Of a stretch of DNA of 64,000 bases, positions 34,120-47,265 are shown piece after piece. Location: the NCBI GenBank assembly GCA_013396915.1, contig VWZL01004631.1, positions 381,841 to 445,840 on the forward strand. The letters run 5' to 3'. The notes under the pieces were generated by a model, which was not told the origin of the DNA, did no database searches, and saw nothing but the letters and a program-made list of their open reading frames with translations. Each line of letters begins with the position of its first letter. The first letter of the stretch is position 1. A program made the translations under genes and the position numbers. This DNA is from Stercorarius parasiticus (taxonomy: Eukaryota > Chordata > Aves > Charadriiformes > Stercorariidae).

Positions 34120-36355
34120 CTTCAGCCTTGTGAGCAGATGATAGAACTGTGCAGGTGTGCAACAGAGCACCTGGGACCCACAGATACCCTGCACTTAAGT
34201 CCTCAGGTGACTGCCATTCTTCAATAACTGCACAAAACAAATCAGAAGCAGGGGAAATTAGAGGAAATCATGTTTGTGGAAGACAGAATCACATAAAAAT
34301 CAGAGATGGAGGTTCGGGCCACCAGAAGAAACAGTCTTCTGCTCTAAACTTCCTCATGCATCACCTGTCTGTCTGTGTAATGACGCAACACTGAATCATA
34401 ATTTTTCAGCAATCACCTGCAGCCATACGCGTAGCGAGACGGTGCTGCTGTTGGTACCTGCACTCCCTGGGGTGTGGGTGAGCACAGCCGCTCCGCTGAA
34501 GAAGCACTCCCTTAACATTTCTGCTGTCCAAGGCACTCACACAGACATTTACAACACTAAATCTCGCCGAGCACAGAATTGTGACTGAAGTAAATCATAT
34601 TTCATGCTCATTTGAATGCCTCATCCTGTTGCTGTTTAGCTTTGCCAGCATATTCAGAGTATTATTCTTTGGAAGCTTCTCCAGCAAAATTCTGCCTGGA
34701 GTTTGCTACTGTTGGAACAAAGCATCGGTTTCCAGCTGAGTTTCCTTGAAGCCTTTCTGCGGGTAAGTGTTTTCTTTGGTGTATTTTTTTATGGGCTATC
34801 TTGGAGCTAGCTAGTTATGCAGGATAAGGATTTGGGGCCTGATTTAATAAAGGCATGAGACTTGATTTAATAAAAGCACAAGACACGTAAAACAGGTCAT
34901 GCGAGACCAGAACTGATGACTTACACTGGTCACGTGAGACCACAACCATCCTTGGACTGCCACCTTTTGGAGATGCCTAAACTTGCCAGGCACTTGACTC
35001 ATTTGCCTAACCAAGGCATGTATTGCATTAACAGGTGCTGTAAGGTGGCCAAGATATCTGCAGCTGTGACACAGGATCTCTAGGAGACCCATGCACTTTT
35101 GGAATGGGATCTGGACGCCAGGCAGGATACTCAAGGATATCTTAAATGGCACTCAATGTCTGTGTGGGGACATCTGAATTGAGACCAAGCAGGCACACTG
35201 CTCTGGGCTTGATATTCATGTTTTATTTGCCTTGGAAGTCTAAGCACGCCTGCATGCTCTGCAGCACACGTGTCTGAGCCCGCTCCAGTCGGTACAGCTG
35301 TTCATTGTTCATTAAGCGCCCAAGGCTAGCATCTAGGTAGAAGTGAGACCACTTCTGGGGAAAGATAGCTTTGAACTTCATAGGAGAGAAGAATTGCATC
35401 GGATCTCCCATAGTCCTGGGCAAAGGCTATGACCACCAGGCCTGTCTCCTCCAGCTGTGCTTTGAAGAGAGCGTGGCTGTGGCTGCTGGGCTCAGCTGTA
35501 ACCAGTGCTGCTGTCCCACTTGGTGTGGGCCATAGCAGAACTGTAGGCATTTTCTGTTGATAATACATGGTTTAAGTGTTTTGTAGCAGAACGATGTTGT
35601 TGGGGAATAGCATTCTAGAGTCCCCTGGATGAGGCCTAAATGGCTTCTGAGGTGCCTAAGTGCTTTTTTGGATCTCAACCATGCCGTCCTGTATAACACC
35701 TTGTAAACCTTTTAGTTCTTGTTATCTCAACAACAGGTCTTGATCTCTTGGCAGTGTGGGGCTGGGGGGAAGGATTTTAAGAGGAAGGTGAGAAACAAGG
35801 TAGAATGGACTCTTTGTGTCATTCATTAGTTTAATCTTCTCAGGTTGGCAGCTGGCTCTGACACAGTAACCATTGCTCTTGCTCCAGTAACGCTCTCTTT
35901 TCTGGATGTTATCCCACTAGTGCTGGGAAGGTTGCAGCAATATGATGTTTTTCAGCTTGGGTTGGGGTTTGTCACTACAACTTTGAGAGAGTGTGTAGCA
36001 GCTGTCTGATCTTCTGCCTGATTCCTGGCTGTGATGCGTTGGCCATAAATAATGCTGCTCACCCAGACAACATGCTTTGCTACAGAAGAGCTGACAAAAA
36101 AAGGACTGCAGTGCAGTGAAGCATTAAAAATATATTAAAGGCCAGTTCCTCCTCTGGTCTCCCTCAGTGGCAGTTCCATTGACTGCTGAGGAACTAAATG
36201 TATGCTGCTTATTTTAAAATATGGTTAAGTAATAAAAAAACAAAGCAAAGAAAAATGCAAAGGTAAACTGATACAGAAATTTCAGAAGCAGGAGTAATGC
36301 AGAATTATAATAAAGGACTTGTTAGGGGATATGGTGTAGGGGAGAACTCTGAAGA
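34120..36355. other. Intergenic between two CR1 fragments
   Basis: No gene recognised. The stretch 34,844-35,700 has several overlapping minus-strand open frames of 66-102 codons, with no family resemblance that I can name and no clear splice signals. Confidence 0.45.
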
Positions 36356-36427
36356 GTGGGGTTGATGGTTGGACTCGATGATCCCAAGGGTCTTTTCCAG
36401 CCTAAATGATTCTATGATTCTATGATT
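36356..36427 (+). mobile_element. CR1 LINE, short 3' end
   Basis: About 70 bases of CR1 tail: GGGTTGATGGTTGGACTCGA, then AGGGTCTTTTCCAGCCTAAA, ending in repeated ATTCTATG units. Less diverged than the copy at 34 kb. Same orientation. Confidence 0.9.
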
Positions 36428-39400
36428 GCCATCTAGCTTGGAAGTGCATCTATCCATTCACATTCCCAAGCCTAGAAACCTTTCCTCAGATTTTCAATCT
36501 GTATTGTGCTGAGAGGCCAGAGTACTCCTGCTCCCTCTGTAACACCTCTACTCTTAACTGAGCTGCAGAGCCTCTCTCCAGCCTCCTGATTACCCAGTGG
36601 TCTGAGCCAGCTGAATTGTAAATCTGCTTTGTGGGATCCGGACAGGATTGCACACATGAAGGACTGGTAAAAATCAGGTTCTGGAAATGCTCACCATAAT
36701 TCCCGTCCTTTGAAGAATTAAGATCCAGTCATTTTCCCTATGAAATAATCTTTCAGTATCTGTAGCGCTGCCCTCTCAAATTGAGCGCAGCCCTCTGCAC
36801 TCCTATCAATAGCAGCTGCTGATCAAAATCAAAGTTCTGGTTTCTCGAGCTACGTAATCCTGCTAGTTCATTCTTAGACCTACTTTTCTTAGCATACTCT
36901 ATCCATTATGCTAGTGTTGTCCCCATTTTTAAAAGTTTGTGATTTTTCAGCAGGCTGATAGCATCATGCTTGGAGACAGTCTCTCTTGCTGTGAAAGGGA
37001 TCTGTTTGTTATAAAGAATTACGTGGCTTTGGGAGCTACTTGTATCAAACTTAACTGTATTAATTAGCTTGTGCTGTGCTTGTAAAGTGATCATAATAAT
37101 GCTTATCACGATCTTAGTACCGTTATCTCTGTTTTGCAGATAATGGAACTGAGCCCCAGAAAGGCAAAACCCAGTGCAAGGCTCTTGAGCTGGCCATACT
37201 GCTCTTATTTCCCTTGTGTCATTGAAACAGTTAGCAGCTTGGAGGAGAAGCTACCCAAGAAAACTTTGGATGGGTCTGTCCTGTGAATAAGAAAAGCTTT
37301 ATGGGAAGCTGCAGGATGATTGTCTGGACTGTCAGGCCATGTCTTCTGGAACAGAGGACTCCCATTTATCTCAGAGGCTATTTTACTACCTAAAGTACTG
37401 AACTCCCCCTGCTTGTCAGTTTACCATTCACACTGGGCCGTATGGTTTATTAGCAATGACTTGATGACTCACAATCCATCACCAGTTGAGTGTCTCAGGG
37501 GATTTTCCTCTTCTGATGCCATAAACAAAGTTTTTCTTCCCACTTTGTCAAGACATAGCCTCTAGTGCATTCAGCCAAATGGTCACTCAAAAGGTCACTT
37601 TCTGAGACTTCCCATAGATGACAGACCAAATTTCAGATCAATTAAAGGATATAGTTTTCTTCAAATTGCGCCAACACACTAATGATGATATACATTGAGA
37701 TGCTTCTTTCCATTCACCATGTTTTACAGTAGTAGAGAGATGTTACAGGCTCCACGTAGTGGGGGGGATGAAGCAAAGCAATGAAGTCTAGAGGCTTTCT
37801 CAATTAGGTATTCATATACTTGTTGCTTTATGACTCAATCGATGGCAAATAAAAACCAGATCTTCCTTTTCTAATTGGCTGTTTGAAGATAGGATTTCTT
37901 GGAGAATTACTGAAACACCAAATGCAAGAGATGGCTGTGTTACTGCCCATATACAGCTCTTCAGAGATGTTCACAGGCTTTCTCTGGTAGCCAAGTTTTG
38001 AGAAAGTTGGCACCTTTTCTTTTTCTTCTGGTGGGCTGTAGCTGTTGTGGCACCGATTCACTCAAAATCAATTCGACCACCTTGTATGATGATTGTAAGT
38101 ACTATCTGCTAGCATTTAAAATGACTGTTTCTGTCTTCTGTTGTGGCTTACAGCAACATAATTGGATGAAGCATGCACTCTGCAGAAGGCGATCATTTCA
38201 GTCTAAGCTGGCTGAACAGAGCATTGTGGTCATCTGCAAAATGTCTGCAATTATAATACACCAGAGACATTCATATAATATTTCCTACAAGCTATTCCAG
38301 AAAGTATGACACTGCAGTTCTCTTCTCCCATGAAAATCCCTCAGGAATAAAATAATATCTGATTACCTTCCAAGGGATTCATAGGGTTTCTCTCATCAGA
38401 AACCCAGTGTAGCTCCAAGTACTGAATTCTCTAGGACAGACTGTGCTGAAGACTCTAGCTTGATTATGCTGGTAATGACGCAGGAGGCTTGGCTGCTGTT
38501 TGTTTATTCTGGGATTAGCTAAAATTAGAAGTTGACGCTATGTTCCTGAATTAGTTTAAAGGCAAAAATACAAGTTACTGATTCTGTTAATTTTTCTGGA
38601 AATACGGTCTCTAAAGCCAAAGCTAAGAAGGAGTTTGCCTTGAGTTGTGTCAGTTCTTAAATGAATTTGAAATGAAAGGTGTCTGGATCAATGATATATA
38701 TGAACAATAACCCCTGAGCAATTTCCAAGGTAACTCCTTAACATGCTATGTTGGACTTCTGCAGATATTTAAGATTTTGAAAGATCAAGAAGTCAGAGCC
38801 CTGTCTTAATGCTTGAAAACAGCTGGATACATTCAGTAAGTGCTAACTGGACAGACCTTGGTCTTTTGACTGTTTGGCTGTACCAAGAGCACATAAAGTT
38901 GAAGAGTTATCCTTTGCAGCTCTGGATAGTCTTGATATCTAAAAAAAATGAGTAAAAAGATCAGGAAATACTGAATCTTTGATAGCAATAGGTGGTGAAG
39001 ATACATTAGCAATGTTTCAGAAAGTGTGTAAGGTTTAAAGAGCAGAACCTGAAACACTGGAAAAGGGTCTGTTTTTACAGGCTTCTCCTTAATTTCAGTT
39101 TTGGTTTTCTCAGTGGGTCTCAAAACAAAGTATATACGAATCAATGGTCCGTTCTGAAAGCGTGATCTGATTTTAGACTATTCTGATACACTTTGCTGGA
39201 AACCCTTTGGAAAAAAAAAATCTAGTTGAAATGCCTGCACCATACATCTAATTCTGTGGGGTTTCTTTTGGTATTAATTTGGCATATGTAAAGTCAATGA
39301 ATATGAACATATATAAGATATGGCAAAGATACTATTTTCTAGGTTTGCAACACTTTTCATTCCAGGCTTTCAGAGACCTTTATAAAGATTTGACTCCAGA

Positions 39401-42400
39401 CACCAACTGGCCAGGAGATGGTGTTAGTGGTGTACTATCAACAGAAAACACATGACACAGCGACTCACAAAATGACTCACAAACTCATATGAAATCTGGT
39501 GAAGACATCTCAGCCTCCTCTGAGTCCTGCTGCATCTCCTGGACCTTTCATTGTCCTGCTCTGATTATTTGCATTATCTGTAATAATTATTATTCAGTGT
39601 TGCTGTTTCAATGTGGCAAGCAAGCAATGATACGAAGGCAAACATAATTTCCTTGAAATAATTTCTTTGGGGATACATTCATTAACTAACGATGTAGATA
39701 ATTTATTATCAGGTAATTTTAAATAGAATAGATCAAAGCTTACATCTCTCAGGAACAGCAGATGTGAGTGAAATAAGTTCAGTGATCCAGACATTTTTGA
39801 CTTCTTTTCCAAGCCTTAATCTTGTGGCTAGTGACAAATAGTTTGGAAAGATGTTCCTCTCCAGGACAACAAATCCCACATGTTCCCTTCCTCCTTCAGC
39901 TCCTGTCAGGAATCAACTCAATTGAGATCTCCAGTTGCAGAGTGACCTCAAACCTTTCAGTCTCCTGTTCTATCAGCATTGTTGATCCCTATGCCAGCTC
40001 ATTTCTCCTCTTTCTAATCTTCATTTTCCTCCTGTAGTTGCAACCCTTACTGTTTGTCCAATATGCCACTAAAACCACATAGTCTGCAGCTGTTACTACA
40101 TAGTGCTACCTTCTGGTATTGTGGGCTAGCTTCTCATCTTCACACCTCCTTTACTGTTTCCTCTCCCACCACCCTTCTGTTCAGTTACAACTTTCATTGA
40201 GCTCAGCAAACGCCGGTGCTCATACCATCTCCTTCACTTCATGACTTTGCCTACGCTACTTAAATATGCTTGTGAGTGAGACTTCGTTTGTAAATCTTTC
40301 CATCCAACACTCCCTCACTTTGTGCAGGGTTTCAGTGGTGGTTCCCTCTTTGCTCTTCTGCCTCTGTTCCTCTTAGCGGGAGCATGCCATCAGCCAGGAA
40401 AGGCTCTGTGGGCAGGGAGACTAGTTGTTGTTGGGCAGTTGATGGTGGTCAGCTAACATGGTACCTTGGCTGTTACTATGATCCCAGGTTATTCATGCAT
40501 GGTTTTGCGCTTTATCAGCTACTTTAATCATTACCATCCAAAGAGAATGAAATAAAGGCTCTTGTGCTGCTTGTTCTTATTGCGCAGTCATAGCCAGCCT
40601 GGACCCTTTAGTCTCAGTCTAACTACACTCTCTTGAAGTGAAGTGAGGAGGCCAGGTACAGCCTGAGCTTTGCTTGTCAGAAGCCCCAGAAGCTCAAAGG
40701 AGAAAGAGGGAAACTGTACCTTGATATTTCATTGCTCTGCCTTCTTCAGGGAGGTTTCCATGGCTCAATGTGCAAGGGGACCTCCCCAGCCTTCCCCGAT
40801 GCATGGACCCCGATGCATCCGTTTTACACAGATCACACAAGAAGGGGTAGCTCCTCTTGTCCTTTTATCTCTTATTTATCCATCCATGCCAAAGTTGGGG
40901 GCATCCTGACTAGTGGACAATGTGGTTCTGGTGCAGGGACATGCCCTGATATTTGTATCTAAATGCTGCAGGTAGCCGTGTTATCTGCAATAGTTATTAT
41001 CTTTTAGATTTAACATGCTGGACAAAGTGTCCTAGATGGCCTGGGAAAAGAGACATTGGGATTAAAGGCCACTGAGATCTATCATGCTGATGATTTATTC
41101 ATGTGTTTGACTATTTTGATGGTAACAGCTTTTGCTGCTTGGCCAGTATGCTCTCATTTTGAAATGTTTTTTTGAAATTACATAGCTATTCTATACAAAT
41201 CTTCCTGCTTATGGTCAAATATCTTAACTCTAGGGGGACTTGGCACCTAAATACCTTTAAATTTTTTTGAGCTAAGTGATTTAGATGGCTAATTCATGTT
41301 TTAAAAAGAAGTTATTTAGGAATTTAAATCTAGTGATTTTCACGACTGCAGAACTGATGGTCCTCTTGCCATTATTGTTCAGCACTGGAAGCTTCTCAAT
41401 CTATATTTGCCAAATAAATCCATTGCACTTCGAGTTTTAGGCAGAACAGCTTTTTTAAAAAATAACTCCTCTCTTTCACAAAGTACCTTTTCCAATGAAG
41501 CTACTTTGCCTGCAGTGAGACTACTTTACAATGAGGCTGTTGAGCCCACCACGTATTGTTCAGATTGGTCTTCATCCTGCAAGTACAGGGAGCCTCCATC
41601 ATTTCTGATTTTAATTTAAATGCATTGCCCTGAGAACACTGACAGACAGGGCCATTCGGAAAAGCAGTGTTCAGTCTGAAGATGAACTGTTGCCCTTAAG
41701 TTGTTTAAAAATGAGAACTGGTAAGGAGATAATGCTCCGTTCCATCAGACAAGTATATCTATAGGGTATATCAATATTTCTGTAGAGTTCATCATTTCAA
41801 CTTTTCATCCAAGTTGTGCAGAGAATGAATGTGGAAATGCTCTTCAGGATGGAAATTCTGAAATTGGATCAGTTGTGCTTACAAAGCCGGAAGCACTTCT
41901 TGTTCGGGAAAGTTTTCTGTTCCCCAGAATTCTCTGAAGCAGAACTCTTTTCTCCCAGGAATAGAGACTGAAATTTTTACTTAGGAAGGGTGGAAGGAAA
42001 CATCTACTTATTCAGTTTCTTTCTTTTTAAAGACTGGTCTTTAAGAAATGGAAAAGGCCTGGATGTATGAGGGAAATTGTGTTTGAAATAGAAAGGACAG
42101 TTAATACGGAATTGGAAATTCGTGTATGAGAATGTGAGAAAGCAGAAAACAGGCAAGTGTGGTTTGGGTACATACATATGGAATCCTAAGGAAAACAGCG
42201 ATAGAATTCAGGAAATATTTAATCAGTGGTTTGACCATACCTGCAGCTCAAGCTGGGTAAATAAGTGACTACTCAAGGTAAGGATGCCAGAACAGGAACA
42301 TTTTTAACAGGTTACTGACTGTTATTATTTTAAATGGGCCTTGTAGCCTCGTGCCTCTCTTCGATATAATGTTAAGAATTTCCTTGGGTGTCATGGCATC

Positions 42401-45400
42401 ATGTTTTGTTAAATATTTTATTGTTTTCATGAGACTGTCTTTGAACTGAGAAATCTGTTGATTACAATTTCGTTCAATTGCTACAGGTAGGATTCCCTTC
42501 AGGACATCACTATCCTCACTCCTGCTAGGATTTCTGTTGTTGTAGTGGTGATGTTTTTCAAACATTGTTTTGGAAAAAAAATCTAGGGTTATCATTAATA
42601 TGTAATTATGATAATGAATTATGATGGCTTCAGTTTGCCTTCCTGTAATGCCAATGGAAGATCTGTGTTATATCCAAAATAAGATAAGAGTCTTTAGGTG
42701 GCATTTACAGTAATTATATTTATTAGAGAGGTGTTATAGCCCAACTTTATAGCCCTTGGACTGACTATTTTAATAGTCCACATGCAAGGACAATACTTCC
42801 CCTTATTTTGGTGAATAAGGACTATGACGGTTACCTGGGAAGAGGATGGCTTTAGCTGCACTATGAGTGCATCTGTGGCTGTGCAGCAGTGGAACCCGTG
42901 TCCAGTCATCCAAAAAGACCAGTTTCAGGGCATGGGAGCTTTTTGTTTTCAGGTGCAGACACGAATTTCTGAGAAATTGGAAGAAATTCATAAAATAAAA
43001 AGCATTTTGCATAAGCTGGCCACATGCATTAAACTGCGTGTCTGAGTAAGACTGTGCTTGTGCTTTGCAATCATAACTTTCCTCATTTTGCTGTCTACAT
43101 TTTGTTTATCTTTCAGTTCATATATTTACTGAACTCACCATTGTTAACTGCATCCATTTAGACAGAAATTAAAGGGAGGAGTCCTCTTGTTTTTCTATTA
43201 TATTGATATGGGTTTTTTGTCACCATTATGGAGTGTATAGCTACCTATCTACATATAAAATACATCGTACTTTTGGAAGGTGGAATTAATCCATTTTTTG
43301 TTCATTTCCTTCTCACTGACAGTGTTAAAAAGACTGCAGGATTGGCATCAACGTTGCAGTTGTCTGAATTGCCCTGGTGACACTTCAGTGGCAGTTAAAA
43401 CAGAATCTGTTGTACAAAAGGCAAAGAAAAGGAAACTACAGAGCTTGGTTTAGAGAAGAATTTAAGAATGATACATGTACACATGAAGAGTTAGGGTGTC
43501 AAAGCAAACTGGATAATTCTGGAGTGGTCTGGTAAGCTCTGAGGCAGAACTGAACTCAAGTTGTATGCAGATCCTGATAGCCCAAGAAATTCCTGTTTTT
43601 TTAAATTGTACAAAAGGAGTATGGTTTCCATTAATCATTGTGGAAGGCCCTGAGAGGCAGAGGTGAAGGAGAAAGGGGCAGGCTGATCAGTCCAGGCACT
43701 AATTAGGGCCAAGGTCTCTTGAGGAAGTTAATGAGTTTCTAAATATCCAACTAGCAGCTGGTAGGGAGCAGAAGAATAGTCAGCCTCCGCATCCTGCTTT
43801 TATTTCTGCCCTGAAGTGAGAGATAACTGTAGGAGATCTTGATAATGTTTTGTGGTCAAAAGCCTTCTACTAGGAAATTTGATGCTTCTGATGTGAAAAC
43901 TTCTTTCTTACACAGTGTGAGGGAAAATTTAAATATAATTTTAGTCTCTGGATATTGGTGATGATTTACATGGGCATCCCTGGCGTCCTACCGCAGTGTT
44001 CAGGACAGGACATTTTGACTGATTTTGACTGTTCTGGTCTCCCTGACCCTGCATTTGGCTATGCTTCTGAAAGTGTCTGGCATGACTGCTCTTGTTTGCG
44101 CTTCTCCCCCATCTTTGTATGCCAGATAGCTTTTGCCATCTTCCTGACCTTGCTGGGTAAACATTGCAATAACACAGCTTTTGCATAGCATTCATTTGTT
44201 TTTGAAAAACATTGAAAGGCAAAAGAAATGCAAGCAGATAAGTGAATGAGAAAAAAGAAATAAGCTGGGAGGCCAAATTAGCACAAAGCAGTGGGAGGAT
44301 ACGCTCTTAGCACAGACCAGAAAATTAACCATGAAGGGCCACGAGGTCTTCTTCAGTGTGTGTATGATGCTGTGTAGATATGTTATCCTGAATACAGACA
44401 GAGGTGCATGCCTGCCGGCATGCGTGTGTTCAGTTGTGGGTGTAAGTACACCCATTAGCCAAGCACCCACCTGCAGACATGTGAATCACCTCTAGGAAGG
44501 GCCTGGTCTTTCTGAAACACTTGCATAGTGGACCCGACTTCATCAGTTTTGTTCCCCACAAAACTCTATGCTACTCATATCTAACAGATTTTTAATAACA
44601 TGCATGGGCTAAGTAAAATATTTTATCTGCTATAAGATTCCCTTTCATTTTCACCGCCTTACCACCTGGTGCATCTGCATCAGGAAAGCCCAGTGCATTT
44701 CTTTCCAGTTTGAAATGTTTGTCATTCCTGTGGTGGCTCATTTCTGAGTCACATCTTTTCTAATCACTCTAGAACTAACATTAATATAGCAACAAGCAAT
44801 TAAAAAACACCAGAATCTATTTGGCCCACACTATGAATTGAGTGTGACTCCAGGGCTGTAATTAACTATGCAGTGTTTGGAAGTGTGTTGTGTCCACCAC
44901 CTGCCTCCCCTGTGCTGAATTTCTACTCCCTGTGTTGTTTTTACAAACCCAAACAGGGGTAAAAAGCAAGGCTCAGAACTGAGACATTTCTTCACTGAAT
45001 GTCAAGGAGGCCAGGACTTCTCCTGTGATGTGGTGGCCTGTCTTCTGCTGTTCTTCCTGAAACAACCCACGGTGGTGACTTAAGTTTTATGATCTTAATG
45101 TTGAAGGCATGGGTTGTTTCCAAAACAAATTGCCCGCCACCTTCTTTTGGAAAAAAACTAATTCTCTCCCACCGGTAAAATAGGTAGCTGTTAATTCACT
45201 TATAGATTATGCTCTGCTTTTACGTGGTAGCAGTTGTTTTGTCATAGGTGTAATGGCCTAAAGATACTGATTTACTTATGTCATGTTCATCATTCTCTTG
45301 TAACTGCTTTTTGGTTAATAATCTTTGGCTCGGGACCCGGGTTAGTGGACAAAATACCTCAGTGCCAGCACCTATATAAGGTTGCTTCTCTGAGCAGAAT

Positions 45401-46605
45401 ATAGCTGACTGTATGGGCATAATTTAATGAACTTCAATATTGTTCCCTTTAAATTGGCATATGAAAGGGAATTGCCAATGAGTCATGTGTTATTTGCAGG
45501 TTATTGCTATCCAGAACCTGGTGCCAAGGAAACTGATTTATTCTCTGTTATTACTGTGTTATTCATTGCATTGTGCAATAGATCAATTCCAAACATAAAT
45601 ACATTGAGTAGTCCATGGATAGGAATAAATCAAGTACGTACATGCTACATGCTAGCCCTGGCATAGGGAATCAGAAGTCTCGTGTAGTTTCTTTGGATTT
45701 TTCATATTCTGTTACTAGCGCTTTGATGCAGTTTTTTTCATTTGGCTGCTTCATTTTTGATGGCAACTTCAAAGAAATGACTCGAACAGAACGTTTTGGA
45801 CTTTGTTATGAAACTCACAGCGCTCTCTGGAGGTCTCTTGTGTATTTTTGACCTCTGTGTGTCTTTGACAGTGGCATAAACCTTTGGGAGGACGTTATTT
45901 CACCTCGACTTTCCCACCGGGGTTCAGCAGTTAAGGTATGTTTGGTTTTGTGCTGGCTACTTTTTGTTAGGTTTAGAAGACAGAATCACTCTGTGTTATT
46001 ATGTAGAAGATATTCCTCTTTTTTGCAGCCCCTTGTGTTCAGGCTGGAGGCACTCTGGGAACTTTGGTGTAGTACAAAGCCCCTTTCCAGGCCTGTGTGT
46101 CCAGTTCAGTAGGGATTTCTGCGGTGCCTTGGACCTCTCTTAAGGCTCACTTGGTCATTTACACAATGGCTTCTGTAAAACAACTTTTTAATCCAGTTTG
46201 AGACTACTTATAATCAAATCCCACTACTGGTTTTATCAGTCCTCAGACAGTGCTGGTAGGGTCGGTCACTCAGAAGCAGATTCTGCCATCTGTTTTACAG
46301 AAGAGTTGCCAGCAACTGATGCAATCTTGCACTGATTGAGATCTTTGGCTAAATGTTAACTTAAGGACAGCGTGAAAGACATCATTCCGTGCAACCTTTT
46401 TTCTACAGTCTCTAGAGGCTTTTCTCATTTCCACAGTCACTCTGAGCTGTGTTTAAGCAGTGCTGTGGGGACAGAGAACAGCCCTTGGGCATAGACCAGC
46501 TGTGTGACCACAGACACGGAGTATCACCCTGTGCCTTTGGCTGCCCTTCAGCCTCTGCCTTGTATTTTTAGCTTCCAGTCTCCTTAGTGGAAGAATTGTC
46601 TCTTA
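36428..46605. other. Intergenic, gene-poor
   Basis: No supported gene in about 10 kb. The longest notable frame is on minus at 42,269-42,595 (108 codons, with KDSLMKTIKYLTKHDAMTPK and EILNIISKRG). It has ordinary amino-acid composition, but I recognise no family and cannot tell it from chance. Confidence 0.45.
42269..42595 (-). other. Unassigned 108-codon open reading frame
   Basis: A single open frame on minus with mixed charged composition, including SRSEDSDVLKGILPVAIERN and TPKEILNIISKRG. It has no start context, splice signal or domain that I can point to. It could be a fragment of a retrocopy or a chance frame. Flanking sequence is A/T-rich and ordinary. Confidence 0.15.
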
Positions 46606-47255
46606 CTATATTTGTAGCACATCTAGCACGGTGGGTGGATTAGCAGTTCCACCCACTCCTCCTCTGGTCTGTAGTAAAAAATAAATATTAAGAAATGATT
46701 CCTTAGTTGTGATTAAGGAAGAATTGTATTTCCTAACACGTACATGACAAGGCATCCCTTCTTTAAGGGAATATGTTTGAACTGGCATCCCAGCTTGTAT
46801 GTCTTTGTCACACAACAGGTGCTTCAAATCACTAATCTCCTGCAGGCCCAGCTGGTATTTATTCTTGTTCAATGACAGATCCTTTTGCTTGGCGTAGCAG
46901 AGCATACCACGCAACCTGCAAATTGTGCTGGCGAGCATATTTAATCAGCAGATTACCTACAATTAGCTCCATCACAGATAGATCCTTGGAGATCTTCAGT
47001 GGGAGGATAATGTTTACTCCAAGGACTGAAGCAACCCTGCAGGGAAGATGGTAGCCCAGCTGCAAAGTACGGCTGGAATAGATTTGAGCTCATTAAAGCC
47101 TTTGATGATCAGTCTGAAGTTGTTTATAGTTTCGTATTTCAAAGTCCAGGCTTTGACTTCCTTTAGCTGTTCCAGTGGGTAACTACGAATATCCCAGGGC
47201 TTGATGTCAGTCCTGTGCATCTCTCTAAACTCTTCATTTATTTGCTTTGTACCAT
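46606..47255 (-). pseudogene. Candidate pseudogene: staggered open frames, family unknown
   Basis: On minus, three frames overlap in a relay over about 650 bases, as expected of a broken coding sequence or retrocopy. The first includes KQINEEFREMHRTD, EQLKEVKAWTLKYE and NNFRLIIKGFNELK. The second includes ASVLGVNIILPLKISKD and VMELIVGNLLIKYARQ. The third includes KQKDLSLNKNKYQLGLQEIS and DLKHLLCDKDIQ. Composition is protein-like, more so than other frames nearby. A possible acceptor (TTGACAG) sits just before the first frame, at about 47,265. I do not recognise the parent gene and have not shown that the frames come from one protein. Confidence 0.3.
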
Positions 47256-47265
47256 ACTGTCAAGG

